Assembly: GCF_014066305.1 (NCBI RefSeq)
Contig: NW_023501088.1
Location: forward strand, 332,501-388,569
DNA length: 56,069 nucleotides
Origin: Letharia columbiana
Lineage: Eukaryota; Ascomycota; Lecanoromycetes; Lecanorales; Parmeliaceae
Direction of reading: 5' to 3'
The translations under genes and the position numbers were made by a program. Below are positions 43,944 to 54,813 of this stretch, in pieces (position 1 is the first letter of the stretch; every line of letters begins with the position of its first letter). Under the pieces are notes generated by a model. The model did not search any database. It was not told the DNA's origin and saw only the letters and a program-made list of their open reading frames with translations.

Positions 43944-44998
43944 TCACGGCTCCCTTCTCACTTTCTCCGTCAATTCGAGAAGCCTTTTCCTATCATTACT
44001 CTCCCTTGGAAGCGTGTCAGCACGCCCCACGCAAGGAGCAGTATCAGGGGTGGCATACCGGCTTGAAAGGACGCCGTAGCTCTTGTAGGCCCCGGCCTTG
44101 GGGGCGTTGAACCCCCAGCTGAATGGGTGGGCGGTGGAGTTCCAGCCGGCCAATGCGGCATCTCTGTCGATGCGTTTGCTGTTGGGCTTGAGGTTCGTTT
44201 TCATGATCTCCCGAATCTCTCTTGCGCCTATCACATCATGAGGTTAGAGCGTGGTCTTGCGTCATTGCCAGTGGTAGGGAGAATGGGGGTAGCACTGACG
44301 ATCGTGCTTGAATGTCCACTCTGCCTTCATTTCTGCTGATAGCTGAGCAGGGGGGGTCGTCGGGAACTCTTGCTTCTTTTGTAGTCGAAGACCCTTTGCG
44401 ACTGGGTCATTCATCTTCACATCCTCATCGTGTGCCTCAGAAGTAGAATCCTCATCCACGAGCTCAGTGCTTCCCTCGTCCTCGCTCGTGGACCTGAGAC
44501 CTTCCTCTTCCTGGTTACCGGCAAACCACACAGGCCCAGTACCACCCTCGCCAGCATCCCCGGGCTCATTGCTTCCCTCATGATAGGCTCGGCAAGATCA
44601 GATGCGTCGCTATTTGTGTCGTTGCTAAGGGTGGACGCCTCGCTATCCGTGTCGTTGCCAAGGTCAGATACCTCGCTATCAGTGTCGTTGCCAGCTAAAC
44701 GGATGTATGTTTCGAGCGTCTTGATGGACCCAGAGTCATCCAAGAGCATACAAATGTGAATTGCAGATACATTCAAGAATGTAGAGAGTGAACGATGTCG
44801 ATCACAGAATGTCAAGAGATGAGTTACAAGCCGCATGATGTCGATGAACTGGGTATTACACAGCTTGCACGACCATGGTCCACCAAGGTTTTCGGTTTCT
44901 TGCTTTATGGATTGGATGATAGACATCTCGAATTGGTTCAAGTTGATGAAGTGAGGCTGGATGGATGGGCTTTGTGACGGTGACATTGCTGCACTCAT
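43944..44998 (-). CDS. CCHC zinc-finger-like hypothetical protein, model uncertain
   Basis: Minus-strand pieces. Part A (44998 to about 44530) begins MSAAMSPSQSPSIQPHFINL, has a C-x2-C-x12-H-x4-C finger (CKLCNTQFIDIMRLVTHLLTFC region), then repeated NDTDSE units. Part B (to 44300) is acidic, STSEDEGSTELVDEDSTSEA, and part C (44227-43944) reads AREIREIMKTNLKPNSKRID to SNDRKRLLELTEKVRREP. B and C join cleanly through a 72-nt intron at 44228-44299 (GTCAGT, CTAAC, TAG). A and B are in different frames. Candidate links are a 35-nt intron (GTGGTA...CCAG), an intron from GAG|GTATCT that removes the acidic repeats, or a frameshift. No family is recognised. Confidence 0.45.
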
Positions 44999-45426
44999 GG
45001 GATTAACATCTATCAATAGCTGACATAGTAAGGTCATATACCGTGATAGCTTGTCGTGAGATTCATGATGTCCAATGAAATTGAGACCACCTTGAGTGCA
45101 AGACAAGATAGGAAGAGACGTGACGAAAGGCTCCTTTGTATATAACTGGTGTTGACACTAGCTATCCATTATGTCGCCGAGATACTAGCCATCTATAGTG
45201 TCTCGGCGACAACAACGACGACATCACTAGAGTGAAGGTACAGCACATGTTTATATATAACGGAACAAGGAGCTTGTTACCCCGAGATCCACGATCTCTT
45301 TACAGTACGACCCCTTCTTGATTAGCATTCAGGTATTAAGCTCCTGCAACGTCAGGACCAGGTAAACATTCAGCAAGTCTTACAACATATTCCAAGGTTT
45401 CCATGGAGTTACACGCCCTCGGAATG
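44999..45426. other. Intergenic, no gene seen
   Basis: Upstream of the CCHC-like gene. Two short inverted segments 'atgtcgccgagatactagccatctatagtgtctcggcgac' style form a stem between gtcgccgagatac (45171-45183) and gtgtctcggcgac (45199-45211). No coding frame is visible. Confidence 0.5.
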
Positions 45427-46737
45427 TCACCAATTTGCTTCAACAGCAAAAGACATCATCTCATAAGGCAGAGCAGAGGGAATCAGGTCGTACAATAGCC
45501 GTAAGATAGATTTACTAGCCCACAGAGAGCGCTCTGGCGTTAAATCCATTGGCGCAGAGAACACCATTCTTAGATGCCGCACATCCGCCGGCGTAGTGCT
45601 ATCGCTTGTGATGGGTTCTGGCGCCGTCTTGATGGAAGAGAGATTGGCAGGAATCTTGAACAGCCTCCGGATACCAGTCTCCACCGCAACGACATACAAC
45701 TCTTTGCCATCGTCACTCCAAGCTACACTGTAGGGTGACAAGTGCCAGTCTTTCTCACTCTGCTGCGTGGGCATATTGTCAATGGCCGTATGAGCTCGAA
45801 AGTCACGGATGTTGTCAACCACGATCACTCGTTTCCTGTCATTGGAGTCTGCAAGCTCGCGCCTTTTCAGAAACGCTACAGAGTTACCGCTTGGAGAGAA
45901 TACCGGGTTGGAGCTCCGCCCTCCGAAGCCTTTTATGTTGATGATCTGAGGTCTTGGCCTTGACATTTCAGTAGAAGTCTTGAGAGGAATGTAGTAGACA
46001 TTGAGACTGGCAGGCTGGGTTGTACAGCTCGGTCCATCTTTTGCAAGAAAGACAATACCACTTGTGGAAATATCGAAGTCGGTCGAATGTCCAAACGGAG
46101 AGCGAAGAGGTGATTCCAAACCTGTGCCTCTCAGAGCAGTGACGAACCTCGTTGGAGAGGTTATGTATTTCAGCTCTGCTGTGCTGCTGCTCATCGCCTT
46201 CTTTCGAAGCGTGGTTTACCATATCGCATTTTGTATCTCGCTGGTCGATCCTTCTGTGTCATGGTTGTAAAGACTGCCGTTCGATGTGGCGGAGCAAGCC
46301 ACAGCTATTGCTATGTCGTCGTACTGGCCGTGAAGCCTGTGCAGCTTGAGATGGGACGCCTTCGCGCTGATCCTGCGGGCGCAATAGCCACTCCCTCGTT
46401 GCGTACACGAAGACCCCACCGAGGCTCTCTTCGATAACGTTTTGAAATTCACATAATTCTGACCTGCATCTTCTGCGTCCGCAATCCAGAATTCCGTTGC
46501 TCCAAAATCTACGTCCTTCAGCCAAAGCACCAAGTCCCCCTTTCCAAGCCATTTGGCTTCCGTATCTCGTGGATCTTCGGAGAAGAGGTTTGAGGTCCCG
46601 GTAAGGATCCTGATCTCAGTAATATTTGCATGGCTCCCGGGTGTCTGTGTATCGACGGTGTAGATTGCTTCGGTGCCTTGCTTGTTCGGGATGGCGGCCG
46701 AGCGACGAGAAAAAGATGGTATGAAGCTTAGAACCAT
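45427..46737 (-). pseudogene. DPP5-like peptidase propeller, stop codon and no catalytic domain
   Basis: One minus-strand frame runs from ATG 46737 to 45427 (437 codons) with a single in-frame TAA at 46216-46218. The parts match the N-terminal beta-propeller of S9 dipeptidyl-peptidase 5-type enzymes: SFSRRSAAIPNKQGTEAIYT, SEDPRDTEAKWLGKGDLVLW, then FGHSTDFDISTSGIVFLAKD, NVYYIPL and SSNPVFSPSGNSVAFLKRRE. The TAA sits after QNAIW where relatives have an aromatic residue (IWY), so TAY to TAA is likely. The reading ends at YEMMSFAVEANW, before the alpha/beta-hydrolase domain with the Ser-Asp-His triad, which is absent downstream. The usual signal peptide is also missing. Therefore a decayed or truncated gene; comparison with the family is from memory. 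Confidence 0.75.
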
Positions 46738-47181
46738 TAGAAGCTTTGTACTATGGGCATTGTGGGATCAAAGGCTCACCTGGTTGTAGAAGCACTCGAG
46801 GCACTCCGAGCGTGCATGCCCGCTATTACTTGTTCACTCAAGCCTTCCGACAGCAGGACAATGATCGAGCAGCTTTGATGGTACAAGGTATATATAGTTC
46901 CTGATTGTTCTAGCGGAGCAGCCGCTGATGCTGGTGATGCCGTTAATTACATTGCGCTGGTCAGTTCACACCGCTTGGTATTAGCCTACTGCACGTGGGG
47001 AAGTCGGGAAAAGTTGCTACGGGAAAAGCGCCGCTCCATAACCAAATGAACCAACATCTTTTCCACGTCTATAACAATTACATCTTGCTCAATGGAAGAT
47101 CAATATCAAAATCGCGGTAAACAACAACAACAACCACCTTTGTGATTCTCGACCCCCCCCCCCTCAACAGTGCGTACCAAG
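46738..47181. promoter_or_regulatory. Region between DPP5-like pseudogene and MFS gene
   Basis: The 444 bp lie between divergent starts. Minus-strand sequence near 46840-46790 could encode a vestigial first exon (ATGCACGCTCGGAGTGCCTC) with a GTGAGC donor. A (CAA)n run near 47123-47135 and poly(C) near 47152-47163 precede the MFS start. Confidence 0.4.
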
Positions 47182-48781
47182 ATGGCGCGCGAAGGGGAGC
47201 CCTTACACCGGTCTCTGATCAGAGACACTACAGCATACTTATCCTATATCTTACTAGTTGTTGCTCTTGGGCCCCTTCAGTTCGGCTTCCATCTGGTATC
47301 AATCCTTCCCTGGCCAATGCTCTGCAACAGCTAACACTACCTAGGCCGAGCTCAATGCTCCTCAGAATGTCATCACCTGCGAAAAGAAGAGCATCAACAG
47401 CGCCGCCCTACATCCCGAGCTCCCTCAATGTATCCCTATGAACACTGATCAATTCGCCGTCGTCTCTTCGATCTATACCCTCGGCGGACTTCTCGGAGCT
47501 CTCGCCGCGGGCCCATTGTGCAACAAATTTGGACGACTGCTCACCATGCGCCTTACAACGATCTTCTTCGTCATAGGCCCTGTATTCGAGAGTGCTGCTC
47601 CTAGCATTAGTCTCCTAGCCTTTGGAAGAGTACTCTCCGGAGTTGCATCAGGCTCAGCAGTCGTCGTCGTGCCAATCTACATCTCGGAGGTTGCACCGCC
47701 AAAAGAGAAGGGGTTGTTTGGAGCTTTGACGCAGATAATGGTTAATATGGGCATCGTGATTGCGCAAGTCTTGGGGTACTTCTTAAGCAAGGACGGTCTA
47801 TGGAGAATCATTCTGGCCGTCGCCGGGGGCATCGGGCTCTTCCAATTGCTTGCGTTGTCACTGGTCCCGGAAAGTCCAAAGTGGCTGGCTGAGAACAGGA
47901 ATCCGCAGCATGCGCGGCATATCTTGCGAAAAATGAGAGGGCAAAAAGCGGACCTGGATGAGGAAGTCAAGGCATGGAATATTGACAGCAGTCGAGAAGA
48001 TATCGGTGCATCTCTCATAACATACTCTATAAAAATCACTAGCTAACGATTCTCAGCGGAAGAGGAATCGCTGCTCAGCGCGCCGGCTGGCTCACATCCT
48101 TCTCAAAATCCTGACGCTGCCTCAGAGACAGTTGGCATCTTCAGTGCTTTCATGCACCCGAGCTACCGGCCGGCCATCATCGCAGTCGTTGCCGTAATGG
48201 TCACGCAGCAGCTGACAGGTATCAACAGTATCGTCATGTACTCCGTCAGCCTACTATCCGCCCTTTTACCCACGAAGGCCGCCCTGCTCACAGTTGCCAT
48301 CTCCGCATTGAATCTCGTCATCACCACTCTCTGCGCGCCTCTTTCTGACAAGATTGGGCGCAAGACCTGTATCCTTCTGAGTATAGCTGGTATGGGTACC
48401 AGCTCTATCTTGCTAGCGATTGGTATTGGCGAAGGCGTCAAGATACTCGCCGCCATCGCCACGCTCCTTTTTGTAGCCTCCTTCGCCGTAGGCTTGGGGC
48501 CAGTCCCTTTCATACTCGCCAACGAGCTTGTGGGCCCGGAAGCAGTGGGCGCAACCCAGAGTTGGGCTCTGGCAGCAAATTGGCTAGCTACATTCATCGT
48601 CTCGCAATTCTTTCCAATCCTGAACAAGGCTATGGGCGAGAAAGGACGAATCTACTATGTATTTGCAGGGCTGGCCTTGGTGCTGGGTGCTTTCATTGCC
48701 TGGTGGGTACCAGAAACCAAGGGAAAGAGTGGAGCAGATGAAGTTTGGGGAAAAAAAGAAGCTCGGCAACGGGTCGAATGA
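47182..48781 (+). CDS. MFS sugar transporter
   Basis: Major facilitator, sugar-porter type, 499 aa. Exons 47182-47295, 47345-48005 and 48057-48781; introns of 49 and 51 nt (GTATCA, GCTAAC, TAG; GTGCAT, GCTAAC, CAG). About 12 membrane segments. Landmarks: PLQFGFHL in segment 1, LCNKFGRLLTMR in the 2-3 loop, GRVLSGVASGSAVVVVPIYI with SEVAPP, PESPKWL at the end of half one, QQLTGINSIVMYS in segment 7, DKIGRKT, and PETKGKS at the C-terminus. The loop is short and acidic (AEEESLLSAP). The second intron bypasses an early stop. The order is that of yeast Vps73-like and hexose porters; the substrate is not determined. Confidence 0.93.
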
Positions 48782-49470
48782 GAGTAAAGTATTCTTTGAA
48801 AATGGAACCGGGATAAGGCGTCAACACTGGGATCGGACAGTGATTGTTTTTGTACAAACAAGGCGTTGGGCTGCCGAATTTTGGATGTGTCACGTATATA
48901 GGCCGTGTAGTTGGCAGTGCCTGGCGGTTACAACCCACGAAATCGTGAATTTCCAGGCTTGTGGACTACATAAAACTGCTGACCATTTTTCACGTATCAG
49001 GCAAGTTGTCAGAATAAGCGGCAAGCCTGTCATTTAGCTTGTGGAATACCTGAATCATCGTTAATGTTTGGGGATTGAGCCCCTCGGACTCTATAAGCTC
49101 GAGAAGAACTAGTATTCATTCGTCTAAAACTCTTGGGCTTAGGTACGTTTCTATGGCAATATAGTTCTTGTTGCACGCGCTTTTATGCCAAAGGCCTTTT
49201 CGCTGATTTCTGTCATCCGAGCAATCCTGTGTTAGCATAAAGCTTTTTGAGCTGTATGGTTAATCATTGATGTACACACTGCAGGGCCTTGCTGCCCTCC
49301 TACTGCTGCCCTCTTCCCCGCTCGGTGTTGTGCGGTGACGTCTGTCTACATACAGGGCTGCAACCATTTGCGCGAAATATGTGTTTCTCGACGCAAGATT
49401 GTCCGTCCCATCTCGGGGGATATCGCTACGCTTGGTCTCAACTGAAAGCCTGACTACCGAGATAAAGGCT
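48782..49470. other. Intergenic, no intact gene seen
   Basis: Between the MFS gene and the P450 remnant. The frames are short. Nothing repetitive or RNA-like is visible. Confidence 0.55.
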
Positions 49471-51091
49471 CAAGAATGTTTTAGAAGAAGTCTTAAGCAG
49501 TTTCACTGCTTTCGTAACCTCACATTCGCTCTTCACTTGCGTCGGCCTCCTCCTCTGCTACCTCCTAGGTAACAATTGCGGGAAATCAATGTCGCACATA
49601 CCAGGCCCCGCAATCGCCTCCCGTACGGGGTTCTGGCGACTGAGGGACGTTCGCCGAGAGTCTGGACATCTTACTCACATCGAATTGCACCAGCAGTATG
49701 GGCCTCTGGTGCGGACAGGGCCCAACCACATTCCGTTCGTGACCCAAAGGCTATACGAATCACATGTGGCTCGAAAAGTGGATTTATCGAAGTGCGAAAT
49801 GCAGGCCGCTGTGGTCAGGAATAGGCTGATCTTTGAATCTAGACGGCATTCTATCCCGTCAGTTCCGTAACATGGCCGAAAAGACCGTAGATGGATCTGT
49901 TCTCTACTAGAAATGAAGCTTATCATCGAGACCAGATGTGACTGGTTGCCAGCGCTTATAGTATGAGTTCGTTGCTGGAAATGGAGGATGCAGTGGACTC
50001 TTGCTCAGGTCTACTCACAAAGCGATTTGACGAATTCGCAACAGCTGGCAATGGTCTTGATCTCGGAGTAAGTACACTCGTCCCAGTCTTCGACAGAATT
50101 CCATTGTACGCTGAGACTGCTACCAGTCCTAGCTCCAATATCATGCCTTCGACGTTGTCGGCGAGCTCACTTTCGACGAGAAGGTCGGCTTCCTCGAACA
50201 AGGCATTGACGAGACGGTATAATGGAAACAATGGCAGGAATTTTTGGATACTCCATCCAATGCGGTCAATTACCCTACATGCATAGATTCTTGCTTGGCA
50301 ACCCTCTCATTCTCTTCCTGATTCTTTCCATGGAATCTTGGGATCAAGTCTTAAACTTCACACTAAAAGCCATCAACTCTCGGGGTACACCAAATCGCAA
50401 CGGCGAATTGACCACCACCGAAAGAGGCAAAGTAGGGAAGGATCAGCCGTCGAAGTGGATCGCAGCTAAAGAATCCAACCCAACCAGATTCAGTACTCGC
50501 GATATCGTTGTGCACACCTCCGCAAATGTCTCCGCAGGCAGCGACACAACTGCCATCGCTTTGCACGCCATCTTCTACAACCTCGTGCGCAACACGTCCA
50601 CAAAAGACAAGCTAATCGCCGAAATCGACCAAGCGCGAGGGGAAGGCAAACTAGGAGGTCCGACCAGCTATAAGGAAATCACGGCCCATTTGTCCCTACC
50701 TACAAGCCGTGATCAAAGAAGCAACGCGCATCCACCCCAGCGTCGGACTCCTGCTCGAGCGCCACATCCCACCAGCCGGCGTCGAGATCTGCAATAAGCA
50801 TATCCCAGCTGGCACGATCGTCGGCGTCAATGCGTGGTTCGTGCACCGTGACCCAGTTGTGTTCCCGGAGCCGGAAAAGGTTCCTTCCAGAGAGACGGAT
50901 CGAGAGCGGGGCGGAGAGGTCGAAGGAGATGGAAGCTAGCTTCTTCGCTGTTGGGACGGGAAGTAAGGACGTGTACTAGGAAAAACTCCAGTTCGGTGGA
51001 AATGGGTACGATTGTGCCGCTATTGTTGAGGACTCACAGCGTATCTTCGGTAGATCCGGAGAAGGATTGGGTGGTGCGTAACAAATGGTAA
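49471..51091 (+). pseudogene. Cytochrome P450 pseudogene (pisatin-demethylase-like)
   Basis: The pieces follow P450 order in changing frames. A membrane anchor (LFTCVGLLLCYLLG) precedes IPGPAIASRTGFWRLRDV and HQQYGPLVRTGPNHI (to about 49730). The remnant LFSTRNEAYHR precedes YSMSSLLEMEDAVDSCSGLL. LQYHAFDVVGELTFDEKVGF is followed by a TAA at about 50221. Then come MHRFLLGNPL, helix I SAGSDTTAIALHAIFYNLV, ExxR-region KEATRIHPSVGLLLER, SFFAVGTGSK and, after one extra G, TCTRKNSSSVEMGTIVPLLL to VVRNKW-TAA (51089-51091). The heme Cys survives but the next Ile-Gly has become Thr-Arg. At least four frame changes and two stops make it non-functional. Family naming is from memory. Confidence 0.85.
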
Positions 51092-51241
51092 GTCATCTAG
51101 CCGAGTTGGCGCCCTGTTGCGTTTCACCATCAGCTCTGAATTTTTTCGTCGTTTTACCGATTATGATCGCCGCGAATGTGATACATGGAGGCAGTTTGCG
51201 AGACTTGAACCACACTGCCTGTGTCCAATGGGCTTCGTTTG

Positions 51242-51845
51242 CTAAACGAGTCTTACGAGTCTCGTCCCTATCGCATGTGCTCGCACACATCTCAGCGTCT
51301 GCTCCCAGATGTCCTCGAGTCGCGGTTCCACGCACGAGACCCATGCGCTCCCTTGTTCTCGGCTCGCTGTTCCAGGTTTGACCAGCAGTCTAGATCCCAT
51401 GAGCAGTTTCATGTGCCTTTCAATGCTTTCGAAGTCTGTAAGAGTTAGATCTGGCAGCCCAAATGTCAGCGTCCCGATCTGCATCCTTGATCTATTTCCC
51501 ACATGGATTTCTGAGAAACACCTGCAGATATTTTCGACCGCAACCTCACGGTAGGTAAAACGTCTTCTTCGAGCCTCCGCGCAGGCCTGTTTGCAAGCGG
51601 CAAGGAGCGGGAAACCAGGAGGTTGGGAAGTTGAGGACGACTTCATATCCTCGCCTCTGGAGAGATGTTTGTACACGCGACCTATCACACCTCGAAGCAG
51701 TCCGCGCTCTTCAGGGTTTCCGTCGGGCTCCGGGGCGTCAAGTTGTATCTCGTCCGGGACCAGGACAAACCGCATGATTATATCGCGGATCTCCGCTGGC
51801 GAACGAGAAGAAGCCTGTTGGGTGCTGACGCTCACGGCTGGAAAG
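51242..51845 (-). pseudogene. Paralogue A of a 2EXR/F-box-like family, frameshifted
   Basis: The minus strand encodes SPAEIRDIIMRFVLVPDEIQ, PPGFPLLAACKQACAE and EPRLEDIWEQTLRCVRAHA. These align by eye with LPAEIRDMIMELVFVQGSMI, PPGFQFLATCRQACAE and EWRLKCLWRAKLDFILTQW of the intact gene at 53095. The upstream part ERQHPTGFFSF (about 51833-51800) is in another frame, so one base was gained or lost near 51800. The copy lacks an ATG in the downstream frame and stops about 85 residues earlier than the intact relative. Confidence 0.65.
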
Positions 51846-53094
51846 TGTAAAGGTCTGCGATGTGCGGTGGACGTGTTCAAAGTGTCTGTGTGGGGTTCTG
51901 CTGGCTTGACCTATTTCGACGGTGATTGAACGTGGAGACCGAGGAGCTTGAAGACGTGGGGTACAAGAAATGTGATAACCTGATGATGTGGGAGGTATAA
52001 GGTATTTACGGAAAGTGTGCTCTATTGTGCGTGTCTTGGACAAGACCGATCGATAGTGTCAATGAGCCTCTTCGGCCATGGGTACAGGGCACTAGCTGCC
52101 CAGCCTCAGATATCAGCGGATCTGCCAACCAGCCATGGTGCACAATAGCGCCGGAATCATTTCTAGAAGAGCGAAGCTGATTTAGACATCTTTGAGTAGA
52201 AGCACAACCATTTTTCTAGACGGCGTTTGCGATGATGAGACATAGTTGCTTTTTCGAGGCCCCGTCGACACTATTCACGTGAAACCCTACGTCTACTGCA
52301 AGTGCGACCGCCTCTTCGCCATACACGCTTCGTTATCGCCACAATTATTTGTCTCTCAACAACAGTCTATCTTCTGGAACTTCACTCGGCATTTTCGTGT
52401 TTCCTTACGTATCACCGTTACATTTCTTAAGACGAGATACTAGCCTTCAAGAACTCGATCGAAGCAACTCCTGCAAAGAAGATAACAAACCGTAAATGAT
52501 CGAGTCAGGAAATTGTGAGATCAACACTATTAGAAACTAGCAGTTCTAGTGACCGATTCGGGCGGAGGGAGTCTGCTGGATGCAGGTGGATTGTGTAAGT
52601 ACGTAACGAGTCTTTAGGCGTGCTATCCGAACAGTTCGGTTTCTAACAGCTAAGACACAGACAAGTTAATAGTCGAAGGAAGTTGCATTCATATCCTTCA
52701 CGCCGTCCGCTTTTTATGTCTTTCATTGTCACAATTTTATCTTGACCCGAGCAAACTTATGCCATAACGGTGAAAGCAATCTAGCATTGTCCTACCTTAG
52801 ACAACATAGCACCAGTAGATCTGATTTGTGGCAAATGTTGTCCATACGCTTGTTTCAAGATTGATGTGCTGCCCTATTGATGAAACTTGGCATGGTGGCA
52901 ACGGGCCGGCTATTGAACACATCAACAAATGATTGGTCGAATGCACCACATTTTCCTTGTCACATCGCCCCTAGAATCTCGGTCTTCAATACAAAGCATT
53001 CAGATCCCTCTGTCCTCTTCTTCCTTTTACCTTTCAATATTCGAAAATCCGAAGACACTCTCTCACCTCCGAAACAACATACCCTTCTATCGCT
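51846..53094. other. Long intergenic, slightly AT-rich
   Basis: No coding frame with family resemblance is found; frames of 60-80 codons appear by chance. The composition shifts towards AT compared with the core of the window. The last 200 bp are CT-rich, as a leader of the 53095 gene. Confidence 0.55.
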
Positions 53095-54021
53095 ATGTTG
53101 TATTCAAACCTTCTCAAAGGTCCCTTCAGCATAGCCCAAGATCCCACCGTCACCCACGTCGCGAGTATTCTCGCTACCATCGCCGTCGCAGACTACAAGA
53201 AACAACCGCCCGTGGGCTACTTCTCCTTGCCGGCGGAAATCAGAGACATGATCATGGAGCTTGTCTTTGTCCAAGGGTCAATGATTCTCGACTCCAAAAG
53301 TCCGGTCAAGCGCGAGCGCAAGGCTTCTCTGCTGCAGGGGGCGGTCCACCGCGTGATGAAGACCGTCGACAGACACGGCGGCCATGAGGACTCGAAGCCG
53401 CCACGTGTCCTTCAGCCTCCCGGCTTCCAATTCCTGGCCACGTGCAGGCAGGCTTGTGCGGAAGGCCACGCGGCTTTCTACTCTTCGAACGTCTTCGACC
53501 TGCTGCCGGGTCCGCTCTCGAATACGCTCCGCGGCTTGAAGGCCCTCCAGCCTCAGCATCTTGCGATCATCAAGAGGGTTGGATTGACAATAGGCTCGCT
53601 GGACCTGACGCCCGCAATCCGCGAACGCGTTCACCAGGAACTGCGAGTGCGCTATGGGGCTGCGTGGACGGATGGGCCGAGTCTCGCGCGTTCAATCCGA
53701 TGGAGTACTCGGGTAGAATGGCGACTGAAGTGCCTGTGGAGGGCGAAACTGGACTTCATTCTAACTCAGTGGGAAGGATTGACGGTGCTCAAGATTACGA
53801 ATGCGGAAAAGTCGCTCGAGCTCGACGCCGATGATGTGGCAAAGACCGTGGAGTTCCTTGAGGGGATGAACGGAGATATCTTCCGGTCGCTGGAGATCCG
53901 GGAGTTGGTCTGGCGGGCGGAGGAGCTCGTTCAGGAGGAGGTTCAGGACATGATCGAGACGGATGGCTGGAAGGCTCTCGAGGCGGAGGTCGAGAAGATC
54001 GCTTCCGGGATGAGCGATTGA
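53095..54021 (+). CDS. 2EXR/F-box-like hypothetical protein (intact member)
   Basis: Single exon of 308 aa. Residues 40-58 read GYFSLPAEIRDMIMELVF, the L-P-x-E-I-R-x-x-I signature at the start of fungal 2EXR/DUF7730-type and F-box-related domains. Residues 104-130 read PPGFQFLATCRQACAEGHAA followed by FYSSNVFDL, the second half of that signature (C-R-Q..E..F-Y-x-x-N). The rest is helical and ends with acidic stretches (WRAEELVQEEVQDMIETDGW). Such proteins are numerous and rapidly duplicating in Dothideomycetes, with unknown function. Two broken relatives lie within 2 kb on each side. Assignment to the domain is by motif only. Confidence 0.75.
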   Translation: MLYSNLLKGPFSIAQDPTVTHVASILATIAVADYKKQPPVGYFSLPAEIRDMIMELVFVQGSMILDSKSPVKRERKASLLQGAVHRVMKTVDRHGGHEDSKPPRVLQPPGFQFLATCRQACAEGHAAFYSSNVFDLLPGPLSNTLRGLKALQPQHLAIIKRVGLTIGSLDLTPAIRERVHQELRVRYGAAWTDGPSLARSIRWSTRVEWRLKCLWRAKLDFILTQWEGLTVLKITNAEKSLELDADDVAKTVEFLEGMNGDIFRSLEIRELVWRAEELVQEEVQDMIETDGWKALEAEVEKIASGMSD

Positions 54022-54813
54022 TGGAGCTGATGTACGACAAGTCGGACATTGTGACGGGCCATGAAATGTTTTTATACGCTTGTTGAACAAGGTCCACACT
54101 CGACAGTCGGGCTAGAAGACGAGGAGGCTGATAGTATACTTCGAGCCGCACAATCAAGGGCATGAGGGCTACACTGTACCGTCGAGACGATACGTGTAGT
54201 GCTTTGCGACTTTCATAGAGAAAGAACGCTGCTGCAAATCTAGTCTTCATCTTCTGCGGAACTGTACAGCTACCATTGGACGAGCATGAGATTGGCAAAT
54301 GAAAGTCTCGGTTTTTCAAACACACTCACTTCAGTGCTCCATTAGAATTAGACTGGCAGGCTTTGAGGGACTTCTCGATGACGCATCGAGCGGGACATTG
54401 GGTTCTTGCAGCCCTTGAGAACAGGCACCTTTATCCGCAAACTAATTCCGGGTTTGGTTTATTTTTGATACGCTCGAGTCTTTCCTCTTGATACCGTCAC
54501 TCAAGTCTCCCATTTACACTATCCGTGCGGATTGGACATACATCTTCGCGACAATCCCAGAAGCTCCTTTATTTTATCCATTCCTACCCAGAATCTTATC
54601 AGCATTCCGCTAACTGCATCGAGAGCGTTTTCGAACTAGACAACGAGTGATTTTTACATCGTGATTTCTAGCAATACTTAGCAACATCGACCAGAATTCC
54701 GTGAAAACCTCTCCCAGAACAGCACTTCTCCGCGACAAAATACGCGGATTCAGGATGAGGCCGTTGACGAATCTATGAAGATTAGGTAAAATCATCCTAA
54801 TCCAAGTATTGCA
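54022..54813. other. Intergenic, no gene seen
   Basis: Between the intact family member and paralogue C. A 176-codon minus-strand frame (53795-54325) overlaps the gene and is a shadow. No repeat is obvious. Confidence 0.55.

Noticed and set aside
53795..54325. 176-codon minus-strand frame overlapping the intact family member
   Set aside because: Shadow of the plus-strand gene; no start context or family resemblance.
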